Source: Sphaeramia orbicularis (Eukaryota > Chordata > Actinopteri > Kurtiformes > Apogonidae). Taken from it: a stretch of DNA of 64,000 nucleotides. The notes beneath the pieces are model-generated. The model made no database searches. It worked only from the letters and a program-made list of their open reading frames with translations, and was not told the origin of the DNA. How positions within the stretch are numbered: position 1 is the first letter of the stretch; each line of letters begins with the position of its first letter. Below, piece by piece: positions 20,401-38,994 of the stretch. Location: positions 13,764,056-13,828,055 of the forward strand of contig NC_043973.1 in assembly GCF_902148855.1 (NCBI RefSeq). Reading direction: 5' to 3'. The position numbers were made by a program, and so were the translations under genes.

Positions 20401-23400
20401 AGTATTTGGATGTTTAACCCTTTCATGCATAGTGGTCACTACACTGGACAGTTATTCTACAGCTGTTCTCTTGTATATTCATGGGTTTTTGTTGTTTTAG
20501 TTCCATATCAGCCAACACAGTGAACACCTATGCATCATCCCATACACTGACATTCATACCATTACTGCAACTTTGGTGTTCTAGATAAACCTGATCTGCA
20601 GTAACATGTTTGAGTGTAAATCAATTGTTATTTGTAAGACAAAAAGTTTCTTTTTTTGTTTTTTTTTTGCATATTGTCTACATGAAGTGAGTAATAACTA
20701 TCATTAGATTATGTTAAAATGTGAGAAAACATCAGATTAGCAGGATTAAAATGTTTTTATTTCATTGTTTTTGTCTCACTTTCTGATATTGGGTTTTAAC
20801 CTTTTGATGCACTAACCATGAGAACCGTAGATAAGATTTTTCCCTTGAGTGTTTTTATTCCTCCATAGGCATGAAAAAAACAGTGTGATCAAGTTGTTTT
20901 TTTTTTTTCACGGAGTTACAAAAATGTCCATGCTTTTAATTTTTGAAGTAAAGAAACGTGTTTAAAGCCCAATATCAGAAATTGATATTAAAACAATGAA
21001 ATAAAATCTGACATCTCACATTTTAATCTCACATTTTAACATATTCTAATGCTAATTATTACTCTTTTCATGGAGATAATATACAAAAAAAAAAACAAAA
21101 AAAACTTTTTTTCCCTAACAAATAACAGTTGATTTACACTGAAACATGTTAGTGCAGATCAGATTTATCAAGAACAGCAAAGTTACAGTAATGGTATGAA
21201 TTACAGCGTATGGGATGATGCATAAGTGTCCACTGTGTTAGCTGATATGGAACTAAAATAACAAAACCCATGAATATACAAGAGAACAGATGGAGAAGAA
21301 CTGTCCACTGGAGTGACCATTATGCATGAAAGGGTTAAACACGTTTCTTTACTTCAAAAATTAAATGCATGGACATTTTTGTAACTACATGAAAAAAAAA
21401 AAAAAAAAAAAACTCAAGCGCAATTTTTTTTTCATGCCTAAGGAGGAATAAAAACACTCAAGAAAAAAATCTTGACAAAGGTTTGCATAATTTGTGCATG
21501 AAAGGGTTAAACTGGAAAATGTATTGTCACAAAGCTGAAAATACACCTGTTCTTCTGAGCTTGTGAAAAACTGACTTTAAAGATACGTGGTTCTAATAGG
21601 ACAGCAACACAACAAACATAAGGTGATGTTATAGATTGTGATACTTAAATTACCAGCAGTTTCTAAAGTACTTTAAATGAGCTCAACCTTTTCTCAGCAT
21701 CTATAGCAGTAAAATGAACACACATTAATGCAGCAGGAAAATTTAACAAGATCATAATATATAATGTAATAATATATAAGTACATGGGATAATTCTAACA
21801 TATAAGGAAGGTTTGTAATCTAATTTATTTGCAGTGGATTTTTTTTTTTTCATTAAGTTAAAGATCTTAATACTGCTTTCTCACACTTTATTTTTTCTAT
21901 TGGATGTTTGTAAAATTCTTCTGTTTCCTTCAGGTCAGTGTTTATCAGCTGCTCAACAGCAAATCCAACAGCACACAGGACAAAAAGCTCTTGTCTTCTC
22001 GACTCATCCCAGTCCACTCCACTGGTTGGGAGGTTTTCACCATTACACAAGCAGTAAGTTAACACTTTTCCTTTAACCCATAACAACCCAGTGCTACTTT
22101 TGTGGCAGTTTCCAAATGAATGTTTTTCTATTTCTACCTTTCTTAACTGATTTATCACTAATTTTTAAAATAATATTGTCCGTATTTTGCATTTTTTGGT
22201 GTAAATCATGTATTGTCCTACATTTAATTCACAGAGCATGTAGATGTTCATGAAAACTCAGAGTAAATTCAAAGTTAATTATGTCAAAACAGAAAAATGA
22301 AGAAAAAAAAAACCTTTTTGAGCAAAGATATTGATAATTGAATCTGAAAACAAGTGTCTCCATCCACTGTCATTGATCCAACTCCAAATTTTTGTCTTTG
22401 TTTCAGTGTAAAAAAACAAACAAAAAAAACCCCATTAAATTATGAAAATACTTACTTTTATAAACTATCCCAAAAAAAAACCCTGAAAAAACTGAAATTT
22501 AAATTTAAAAATGTAAGAAAATTTAATGCAATTTTAACAATATTATTCCTCAACTTCTCATTTCTCCACGTGTATTATGGATCAGATCTACAAAGACACT
22601 AAACACTGAGGAACAGGCAGAAAAATTGTTAAAATTGTGCTTAATTTTCTTTAGACACTTCAGGTTGTTCATATTTGTTCAAGTTATTCACATTTTAGTG
22701 TTACAGGAGAGTTTGTAAATGTAAATATTTTCGTAATTTAATGTTAGTTTTGCCACCAAAACAAAGAAAAAAATTTAAGTTTTTAATTCTAGATTTTTTT
22801 TGGCTCAATTCAAGATTTTTTTTACTTAACTGAAGATTTTTTTTTTTTTTTGGCTTAATTCAAGATTTTTTTTTTACTTAATTGAGGATTTTTATTTAAT
22901 TTTTTTTTTTACTTAATTCAAGATTTTTTTTTTACTTAATTGAAGATTGTTTTTGGCTTAATTCAAGATTTTTTTACTTAATTGAGAATTGGTTTTGGCT
23001 TAATTCAACATATATTTCTAACTTAATTGAAGATGTTTTTTTTTTTTTGCTTAATTCAAGATTATTTTTTTTAACTTAATTGAAGAATTTTTTTTTTTTT
23101 TGACTTAATTCAAGATTTTTTACTGAATTTGAGATTTTTTTTTTTTTTTTTTGGCTTAATTGAAAATTTTTAAACTTAATTGAAGATTTTTTTTTATTTT
23201 TTGGCTTAATTGAAGATTTTTTTTAGTTAATTGAAGATTTTTTTTTTTTTTGGCTTAATTGAAGATTTTTTTAATTTTTTTTTTTTGGGCTTAATTCAAG
23301 ATTTTTTTTTACTTAATTGAAGATTTTTTTGGGAGGCTTAATTCAAGATTTTTTCCTTAATTCAAGCTAAATTTTTTTTTTTTGGCTTAATTCAATTCAA

Positions 23401-26338
23401 GATTGTGGCACTTGGCAAAAACATCCCAGGGGCCGAACCGGACCCTTTGGCCCGTGGGCCGCATGTTTGACACCCCTGTATTAAACAGTTTAGATCAGTA
23501 GATGGTTTGTATCACTGGTGGCTGTTTGGGTCTCTATAGGTTAAATTGAAAATTATTTTATTTTATTTTTTTAACTATTATCATAAAAATACAGTAGAAC
23601 AAAAAGTAAAATTCAGCTTATACAAACCTCTTCACAAAGGTGCGTTCCTGGATGCTGGATGAGGGCAGTAACCTGGGCCTCCATGTGGTGGTTCAGACCC
23701 TCGGTGGAAGTCCGATGGATATGAAGCTGATCCGCTTCGCTTCGGGACGCAATCACCATCAGAGCAAACAGCCCATGTTGGTGCTTTTCACCGATGATGG
23801 CCGCCGCTCCTCAAAACCTCTTGAAAGCACAGGTGAGATTTGTTTTACATTATATTACAATTTCAGTAATTTAATTTAATTTCGTTGTACAGATGTATAA
23901 TGACAGTAAAGGCATTCTATTCTATTCTATTCTATTCTATTCTATTCTATTCTATTCTATTCTATTCTATTCTATTCTATTCTATTCTATGCCTAGTGAT
24001 AATAAACATACTGTTGACATTTTGCTAAGCAGCACTGATCCTAAATATGGGACCTCATCCTCCACCTCAATGATAAACACTTATATGATGTTATTTACAG
24101 CTAACAGGACATTTGCTGGGTCATCTATTGTCATCATAATGCAAAAATACTGTCACACACATAATAAATCATCATTAGAAAACCATCTATTGATGACAGC
24201 AGTCCATGTTGTGAGTGTAACCTCTCCAAAATATCAAAACACCAAAGAAATAGCTGTGATATAGTGATAATAATGATATGAATTTACCTGTTTACTTAAG
24301 CTGGAGAGGTTTTCTGTTGTGATGCAATGACATTTCTGAGATTTTCTGAAAACATGAAAACCCAACAGAAAGGCTTATTTAAAGTAAGATCTACTATATA
24401 TTAAGAAATTAAAGTTTCATATGTTACATTTCATATGCTAATGTGAAGTTTTAGCTGGAGTCTGTTTCACGTGAGTTAGCATTATTAGCCAACATCTTCT
24501 GACATGAATGAATGAATGAAATTTTATTATTGTGTCCTGCAAAAGAATATGTCCAGCCCTTACATGGACTAATAAGACCCCAAAAATACAAACCAAACAC
24601 CAAATACCAGACAATAGGCACAATAGATATAAACAAGACAATGTACTGACCTATTTAAACAAACACATCTGCTGCTTTTTCCAGGCTTTACAAACAAATA
24701 ATGCTAATTTATATACATTTGAACTAAACAACTATTTCATCTTGTTATCATCAGTGCTCCAGAACATATCAGGATTTTGGATAAACATGTCAATAACCCT
24801 TTCATGCATAGTGGTAACTACAGTGGACAGCTATTCAAAGCTGTTATCTTATATATTCATGGATTTTACTGTTTTAGTTCCATATCAGCCAAAAAAGCGA
24901 ACGTACCATTGCTGTAACTTTGCTGTTCTTGATAAACCTGATCTGCAGTAACATGTTTGAGTGTAAGTCATGTTATTGTTATTAGACTAATTAACTATTT
25001 TCTTTTAAACATTTTTTTTTTTTTTTGCATATTATCTCCATGAAGTGAGTAATAACTAATATTAGAGTATGTTAAAATGTGACAAAACATCAGATTAGCA
25101 GGATTTGAAAAAAATATTTCATAGTTTTCACACAGAATATTAGTAAATGCAGGTTTCTTTGCTTCAAAAATTAAACTCATGATGTCCAGCTGAGTGGATA
25201 TTTTTGCATTTCCATGAAAAATCGGTTCATAAAAAAAAAAAAAAAAATCAGTTGCAGTGTTTTTTTCATGCCTAAAGAGGAATAAAAACACTTAGGAAAA
25301 ATCTTGTTTAAGGTTCTCATAATTCATGCATGAAAGGGTTAAACAAAGAGGCTCTCAGTTCATCATATAGAGGACATTCGCTAACTCCATTTCTAAGCTA
25401 ACAGCTGTCTCGGTTCCATGACAACAGCCTGTACATGGACTTCAGTGTTTTTGGACTAGGGTTGTTTCCTTGTTTCTTTTCTTTCTTTTGTTCTTCAGTG
25501 CCTCTTTTCTCTTTCCCTCTACAACAACAACGACAACAGTGTGTAGTGCCACATACTGCGAGATAAGTCTGTTTCTATTATGATTTGACTCCAACACAAA
25601 CTTCACATGAACGCGATTCTCAAATTAATAATGTTCAGTTTATTTTAATGCTCTTTTAGTAATTTGTTTATTTTATTTTATTTATTTGCACATCATAAAC
25701 AGCAAGAGAGAAAAAAACAAAACAATAATTTTCATGCAAGTAATACCATTGTGCAGGACAGGATAGAAGCCAAAAACGGCAAATCTAAATACCTCCCCAG
25801 AAATAAACAATACACAGGGAAAAAAAAAAAAAAATTACTGAAAGAACAATCTAAAGTAAAAACAACAGAAATACAAATCAAATGATATGCAGCCTTACAT
25901 TTTTTCGTAAATTTCTTAAGATTAGTCCTTTTTTTTTTTTTTTTTTTAATTGAAAAGTTATAGGACATTCAGTTTTTGTTAGCAGTGTAATTATTAAGTC
26001 TTTACAGTGAACATGCTACATTTTATATTTATTTATCAGATGTTCTACTTCTTAGACATCTAAATGCCATTTCAAAATGAGGAAAGGGTGGGCGAAACTA
26101 TTTAGAAAGACGCCAAATAGAACAGAACAGAATAGTATGATGAATGAATGAATGAATGAAATCTTTATTTCAAACATGTCAACAGTGAAATCAAAACAAA
26201 AATCAACTAACAAAATATAAGTACTGGTACATAAATGATTGATAAGCAAACAAATAATGAAATCAAAATGAATGAATAAATAAATAAATAAATAAATAAA
26301 TAAAAATAAAAATAAAAATAAAAATAATAATAGTAATA

Positions 26339-26380
<42 letters not shown>

Positions 26381-29300
26381 CAAATGAAATGAAATTATAC
26401 ATGCTCGAAAAGGAGTAGGAAGAAAAAAAAAACGTATGTACTCCTACCCCCAATTTCTATTCCTTATGATCACTATATAGCAAGTATTATTTTGTATGAA
26501 TATTAATATAATACTAATATTAATACTAATACTACTAATACTACTACTACTAATAATAATAAAAACAATAACAGTAATAATAATTGTAGTACAAAAATAT
26601 CATACATCTTTTTTTCCTATATACACTAATATGATAATACCCATTTACAACTTATCCTACTAGATATTAATACCAGATATTAATTAAAAAAAAAAAAAAC
26701 AAGAAAAACACACAAACAAAACATGATAGTAGCAAACAAATGAAAAAAAAGAAGCAAAAATAGCATCAGTACAACACTCAAAGGCAGTGGAACCTGAAGG
26801 TAACAACAGTCAAGTGGTACATGTATGAGAGCATTTTCCTACATATCCAAACAAAGAGACTTAAACAGCAACATCCACAATAATTACAAAATGACTTTTC
26901 TAATCTGGAGCAAAACTTAAAAATGTCTTCTTCAATTTGTGCATTTAAAAGGATGTATAAATCCACTATAATAACAAAATATAGAACATTATAGAAGTAC
27001 AAATAATATAAGATATTACTGTAGTTAACTGGTTATCATGATAAGAAGATACTATCATATTTATTGATAATTGTATTTGGAGTAAATATTTAAAGTGCAC
27101 ATAAATATTATAGTTCATATTAAAAACGGTTGATTATGCAAATCTGATTGTGTGAGGTGACTAAAAAAGTGTATATGACCGGTTTGTATGGATGTTTTTT
27201 TTGTGTTATTGTAAAAAAAAATACAGAGGAAAATGTGTGTTAAAGTAAAGGAAGCGGATCTAGTTTGATTACACTGGTCTACAAGGAAAATGCTTCCAGA
27301 ATAAAAGTAATGAAATTTTACCACATGAGAGTCACTGATAAAGAAAAATCAAGTAAAAAAATGTTGTTTGGCTGAACTTTCCAAGACACAGCCTTGGGTC
27401 AAAATGTGAAATTCAAGAATTAACGAGAGAATGGGTTTGACTCAAAAGGAATATTTGTCTCAGAGCTACAAGATCTACTTCAAAAAACTGTCTGCACATT
27501 AGAATGCATTTACTTTACAGGTTCTATTTAGTGGAAGATTTATAAAACTATTATATGAATGTACATAAACCAATATACAGGGTGGGGAAGCAAAATTTAC
27601 AATATTTGGAGGCAGGGATTGAAAGACAGTGTATGACCAATTAGTTTATTGAAAGTCATGAGAATTTATTTGCCACAAGAAAACTGACACAATAGAAAAT
27701 TTTTTTATTCTATGTGTCCTCCTTCTTTCTCAATAACTGCCTTCACACGCTTCCTGAAACTTGCGCAAGTGTTCCTCAAATATTGGGGTGACAACTTCTC
27801 CCATTCTTCTTTAATAGTATCTTCCAGACTTTCTCATAATAGTTTTGCTCATAGTCATTCTCTTCTTTCCATTATAAACAGTCTTTATGGACACTCCAAC
27901 TATTTTTGAAATCTCCTTTGGTGTGACGAGTGCATTCAGCAAATCACACACTCTTTGACGTTTGCTTTCCTGATTACTCATATGGGCAAAAGTTTCTGAA
28001 AAGGTATGGATAATAGTGTTAGGTATGATTATGACATCAATATATGTTTGGTTTCAAAACAATTGACGTAGTGCCTGCTGAGAAAAAACAATTAAATGTT
28101 CATTGTAAATTTTGCTTCCCCACCCTGTATATGTGTAATAACACTTAATCATATACCTTGAAAACATCAGCAAACCGGCACTTTTGTCATTTATTTTCCA
28201 ATTAATCTTATTAAAATACGTAACATTTAGCGCATTTAATCTCTGAAGCAGATAATTTCTAAAAAATTGTAGACCAGTGTAATTAGTTTGTAAAAAGGGG
28301 GTGGGAGTCAATAAGTTATACTTCTTCCCACTCCTTTTTGAGCGCAGAAAAATTGTATTGATTTATTTTTTTGACCATGTTGTATGATTCTTTGTTATCT
28401 GATGATTCTATGCGCTCAAAATAAACTACAGTCTACTCTTGTTAAACCGCCCGCCGTTGTACCGCCATTTTCGCTCACCGCCAGCCAAAACCATTGCACA
28501 AAAATCCCCAATGCATTATTCCATTAGCTACCGCCATTTCCGCCTATCGCCATCCGCCAGCCCAGTTCCATGCACAAACAACACTTATACCATTGATTTC
28601 CCGACCGTTATACCGCCAGCGTGATTGCCATCGAGTACACATAAATTTTAACAATGCACTGAAACAAACGCGCCAGACGCTGATCGCGACAAGCTACGAG
28701 TAGGTCTACGGACGGGCCACCGTTCATTTATCGCAGAACACTCAGTAGGTCAGGATGTCGGGAAGAGGACGTGGGATTAAGCCAAAGCCTCAAGATGATG
28801 GGGTGTCATTTCCCGACACGGTATAATAATGCTTAAAATGTTTCCCCACTTTAAATGATCCCTTACAACATAAGAGAATCAAGATTTATTTAGAAACGCA
28901 ATTAGAACGGGTTAACGGAGGCAGCATAGACATCATATAGTAAAGACATGCACATTATGGACACAACCCGTTGTAACGCCATTTTCGCTATACCACCAAT
29001 TTGGCCTTGAACGGAAGTTGGCGGTATAACGAGAGTAGACTGTACTACTACTACTACTACTTTTCCTCCAAATCCTTTTCCTAACAAACTCTTCCCCTTC
29101 CTCCTCTACCAGATCCAAACGACGCCACATCCAACCTCCCCCGGCCCCTGTTGTCCAGTCCGTCATCCCGCAGCGTCCGCTCAGTGGACGAAAGCGAAGA
29201 GGAAGGTGCGTCCATGTCCTGCCAGCGTTTACCCCTGTACGTGGACTTCGAGGAGATCGGCTGGTCAGGTTGGATCGTGTCCCCGCGGGGTTACAACGCT

Positions 29301-29531
29301 TACCACTGTAAAGGCTCCTGCCCCTTCCCGCTGGGTCAGAACATGATGCCTACCAACCACGCCACCGTCCAGTCCATCATCAACGCCCTGAAGCTGATCA
29401 AAGGCATCGACATGCCGTGCTGCGTACCTGACAAGCTCTTCTCCATCAACCTACTCTATTTTGACGATGATGAGAATGTGGTGCTTAAACAGTACAACGA
29501 CATGGTGGCGGGAAGCTGCGGCTGCCACTGA
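17500..29531 (+). CDS. admp: Anti-dorsalizing morphogenetic protein, BMP-family ligand (5 exons, 398 aa)
   Basis: Exons 17500-17827, 17934-18070, 21934-22053, 23640-23832 and 29113-29531 join in frame (1197 nt including stop). Residues 1-29 are a signal peptide. The propeptide follows, with possible N-glycosylation at NLST and NSTQ. A furin-type RSVR ends at residue 282. The 116-residue mature ligand has the seven TGF-beta knot cysteines (C296, then CKGSC, CC and the terminal CGCH). WSGWIVSPRGYNAYHCKGSC and the run NVVLKQY before MVAGSCGCH are close to known ADMP and differ from BMP2/4, which read WNDWIVAP. ADMP is a secreted BMP-type ligand made in the dorsal organizer, with Chordin and BMPs part of the self-regulating dorsoventral axis. 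Start: ATG in a good context (CCACCATGC) 63 bp after the TATA box. Introns 2 to 4 are full of transposons. Confidence 0.95.
18099..19129. mobile_element. Composite TTAA element 1 (one copy inside another)
   Basis: The outer unit is flanked by TTAA at 18095-18098 and 19130-19133. An inner unit at 18267-18788, opposite in orientation, is flanked by TTAA at 18263-18266 and 18789-18792. Both belong to the CCCTTTCATGCA family. The arrangement repeats at 20418-21506. It lies in admp intron 2. Confidence 0.8.
19154..20228. mobile_element. Tc1-like short element hosting two further insertions
   Basis: Ends CACTAGCGGAAAAAAATATT and its mirror AATAATTTTTTCCACGACTG are flanked by TA. Its interior is split at ATG/TGCAATC by a second element (19208-19904), and that one is in turn filled by a third repeat (about 19388-19690). 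Confidence 0.7.
19208..19904. mobile_element. CACTGG-ended element with long inverted repeats
   Basis: About 180-220 bp at each end pair up: CACTGGGAAAAATCAAAATC on the left mirrors GATTTTTTCCAGTG on the right, and both arms share TCTAGTCGAAATATCTCATC-like sequence. A TG dinucleotide is repeated at the junctions. CAC ends with a 2-3 bp duplication resemble the CMC (CACTA/Mirage/Chapaev) group, but the family is not proven. Confidence 0.6.
20418..21506. mobile_element. Composite TTAA element 2, inverted relative to element 1
   Basis: Outer TTAA sites at 20414-20417 and 21507-21510. The inner unit at 20800-21334 has TTAA at 20796-20799 and 21335-21338. The inner unit sits at the same TTAA (GGGTTTTAAACACG) and in the same relative orientation as in composite 1. 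Confidence 0.8.
22379..23481. mobile_element. hAT-like copy 3, 5'-truncated, expanded by a T-rich minisatellite
   Basis: 22380-22480 matches 35940-36020 (ACTCCAAATTTTTGTCTTTG). The right end reads GGGCCGCATGTTTGACACCC CTG at 23481. Between them, 22770-23400 is an array of T-runs alternating with GGCTTAATTCAAGA and ACTTAATTGAAGA. Confidence 0.65.
22770..23400. repeat. T-rich minisatellite array
   Basis: Roughly 20-30 bp units: a run of 6-18 T followed by GGCTTAATTCAAGA or ACTTAATTGAAGA. About two dozen units are visible by eye. Unit length varies through the T-run. Confidence 0.85.
23865..23990 (+). mobile_element. LINE 3' end with (ATTCT)n tail
   Basis: TTCGTTGTACAGATGTATAA TGACAGTAAAGGC leads into (ATTCT)n at 23914-23990. 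This is a common fish LINE 3' end. It begins about 30 bp after admp exon 4. Confidence 0.7.
24505..24700 (-). mobile_element. LINE 3' end, antisense
   Basis: (GAATGAAT) tract, then AAATTTTATTATTGTGTCCT and GTCCAGCCCTTACATGGACT; on the minus strand a LINE 3' end with a short tetranucleotide tail. Located in admp intron 4. Confidence 0.5.
24797..25338. mobile_element. TTAA-target short element (CCCTTTCATGCA family), copy 5
   Basis: Right TTAA at 25339-25342; the left site has decayed to ATAA. Ends CCCTTTCATGCATAGTGG and CATGCATGAAAGGG. A simple, un-nested copy. Confidence 0.8.
25665..26460 (-). mobile_element. LINE 3' ends, antisense, with A/T microsatellites
   Basis: Two blocks, 25665-25830 and 26135-26460, start with T- or ATGA-rich tails and carry antisense LINE-like 3' sequence; the second contains GCTCGAAAAGGAGTAGGAAG as in the 10.7-kb copy. 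AAAT and AAT tracts fill 26265-26380. Boundaries are approximate. Confidence 0.5.
27272..28279. mobile_element. CACTGG-ended element hosting a Tc1/mariner copy
   Basis: Ends CACTGGTCTACAAGGAAAAT and TTGTAGACCAGTG are inverted and flanked by TA on each side. The Tc1/mariner copy at 27578-28127 lies inside it. No transposase frame seen. Confidence 0.55.
27578..28127 (-). mobile_element. Tc1/mariner element, short internally deleted copy
   Basis: Same ends as 11811-12701 (CAGGGTGGGGAAGCAAAATT), flanked by TA. On the minus strand the helix-turn-helix start and the C-terminal tail remain, with a larger central deletion. Confidence 0.85.
28312..29060 (+). mobile_element. LINE 3' end with CTA tail, split by a pogo-like element
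   Basis: 28312-28428 is the same LINE 3' end as 2294-2400; its ACT tract resumes at 29043-29060 after the 28429-29042 insert. Confidence 0.7.
28429..29042. mobile_element. pogo/Tc1-type short element with TA target
   Basis: Ends CAGTCTACTCTTGTTAAACC and the mirror GGTATAACGAGAGTAGACTG are flanked by TA. CGCC-rich sub-terminal repeats (GTACCGCCATTTTCGC; GCGAAAATGGCG-like on the other arm) pair as well. The interior has only a 24-codon frame starting MSGRGRGIKPKPQDDG. It lies 70 bp before the last admp exon. Confidence 0.75.
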
Positions 29532-29732
29532 CTTCCGTTCAGAAGTCACTACTTTTGGGGTTTGGTCCTTCAACAACCAGCTGCCCTCTGACTCTGTTAT
29601 GCCAAGTCCCACATGTGACATTGTAATATATGTAAATAACCAAAAATTATAATATATGGCAGTGATGGACATGATATTTTGTGAAAGATGTAAATGTGTA
29701 TATTTTATGTTTGTGTTTATTATTATAGTCAG

Positions 29733-29883
29733 AATAAATTGTTGTCTTTGCTGCTTTGGGCGTCTATATGGTGTACAGTTACTGTTTTTGGCTTGTGTTA
29801 TGTCATATGTTTTGTGAGTGATGTGCTGTATTCTTGTGGCTGTACGGTTTGTGAAAACAATTTTCCTGTGAAGGACAAATAAA
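29733..29883 (+). promoter_or_regulatory. admp polyadenylation signals, the second LINE-derived
   Basis: AATAAA at 29733-29738 lies 202 bp after the stop. A second at 29878-29883 is in TGTGAAGGACAAATAAATC followed by ATCT units, which looks like a LINE 3' tail. Either may end the transcript. Confidence 0.5.
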
Positions 29884-30085
29884 TCTATCTATCTAAATGT
29901 TGTACAGAAGGTCAAAGTAGTGTTAGATATTAGTGTATTAAAATATGTTTTTAATAAAGTGTTATTGAATTTGTGGAGTATTCAGATTCTTTAACAGTAT
30001 TAATAGAATCCTGTGAAAATACTCACTGCACCTTACATAAGAAAAAGCATGTAGATTTTATCTGCCCTCTCAGTGTTTTACTATT

Positions 30086-31046
30086 CGGCTAAAATTTGCT
30101 TACAGGTCTTATTTATGTCTTTGTGCATAAGAAATCAATATAAGTGAATCCCTAAAGGAACTTTGTGTTGGTAAATGCAAGTTGTGCAAATTTACAGGAT
30201 TTCAGTTCTGTTGCAACATGTTGATGGTCATATGAACTATGTTTTCAGGTCAAAAATGAATGCTATATTTTCATGTCACAAATGGCCAAGTTATATTTTA
30301 AATGAATTTACCTGAAAAACAAATATTCTGTTCTTTTAGATTCTCCAGTTTAAGATTTACAAGATTCTATCCTACATATCATATGTTTTATTTTTACAGG
30401 TTGCAATATGGAGTATGGTGCTGATCCATCCTGTTTATGTTACGCCAATACATACATTAAGAATGTCACTTGTCACTTTTTAAATCAACAGTTTTCTAAT
30501 AATAAGCATTTTTATCAAGAAATAACAATTCTATATTGTTATTTACTCTTTAGTATGATGATAAACTATACAATAAATAATTCTGATCCTAGTTTTTGCA
30601 CAGGGATCATTTGTTGAAACGGTGACTTGGCTGCCGAGCATCAGTATGATGGGATCTGTAACAACCATGTCACATCCGTCCACTGACACATTTTGTGTTT
30701 TTGTGTCAGCTGTTATTGTTTTAGACCCACAATACTAACATTTATGAAGAAGAGGAGAATTAGCAATAGTAAGTCTATAAGTTTATTACTAATAAAGTAC
30801 TGGTACTGACCAGATCATCATGGGTAATGTCACGTCCGTCCACCAGCAAAAGTTTTCACATACATGTGCTATTCAAAATCCAATATTTCTGAAAATATAG
30901 TTTCCACTGTCAAATAATATCAGTAGTCTGAGCACAAATGTATTAGCATTATTTCAACACAGTTCTATGCATTTCTTATGAGTTTTTTTTTTTTCTTTTT
31001 TGACAAAAATGGCCACTCATTTGACCCCCTAAGTAAATTTTAGCCG
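30086..31046 (+). mobile_element. 0.96-kb CGGCTAAAATTT-ended element, left copy
   Basis: Ends CGGCTAAAATTTGCTTA and TAAGTAAATTTTAGCCG are inverted. The whole unit recurs inverted at 42172-43147 with high identity. A 69-codon frame at 30408-30614 is shared with the right copy, where it runs on to 133 codons, but I recognise no protein motif. No clear target duplication at this copy. Confidence 0.6.
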
Positions 31047-31140
31047 TGAAATATTTCGGACCAAATATTGACCAAATATCAAATACGCTTAAAACAAAAG
31101 CTGTCTCCCATCAAAAACCCTCTTTGACCGTGACAAAAGC

Positions 31141-31474
31141 CTGCCTCTATAGAGTGTAACCTGAGCAGTGACCGAGGCGTTGGCCATATTAGAGTGGCAC
31201 TAAAGGGGGTTGATACCACTTGGCATGATGCTGGACGACAGCCCTTGCTCATTGTCAGAGGGGCTGCTATTCACAATGGAGAAAACGATGAAATGCTGCC
31301 ATTATCATGGGAACCAAAGGGTCCTGTGGCAGATCGACACCCGATCTCCTCTTTGGCTCTGGCTTTCTTTTGTCCCAGCATTTCATATCTTGACATAACC
31401 ACGCACCCTAAAAAAGCACTTATACCTCATGGTGGAGCAGCAATGGACCTGAGAGCTGCTGTTTGTATGCAGAC
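31141..31474 (+). promoter_or_regulatory. cib3 upstream region / probable 5' UTR
   Basis: Repeat-free sequence up to the start codon. ATG triplets at 31443 and 31467 share a frame, run past the cib3 start and stop at 31512-31514, so they would form overlapping upstream reading frames if transcribed. GTATGCAG just before the ATG could also be an intron acceptor, leaving a 5' UTR of 2 nt in this exon. No TATA box seen. Confidence 0.35.

Positions 31475-38994
<7,520 letters not shown>

Larger units (their letters stand above)
22077..23540. mobile_element. TTAA-target element B with hAT-like and T-rich insertions
   Basis: TTAA at 22073-22076 and 23541-23544, ends CCCATAACAACCC and GGGTCTCTATAGG. 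The first 300 bp match element A at 10174-10480 (CTCCATCCACTGTCATT). A truncated hAT-like copy (22379-23481) fills the rest. It lies in admp intron 3. Confidence 0.65.

Noticed and set aside
26052-26453. 133-codon frame rich in Leu and Ile
   Set aside because: Produced by AAAT and AAT microsatellites in an antisense LINE end.
29451-29672. Minus-strand frame over the end of admp
   Set aside because: Shadow of the admp last exon, which has complete family motifs on the plus strand.
30408-30617. Open frame MEYGADPSCLCYANTY... shared with 42408-42809
   Set aside because: It lies inside the repeated 0.97-kb element, has no recognised motif and its length differs between copies; conservation is explained by the element.
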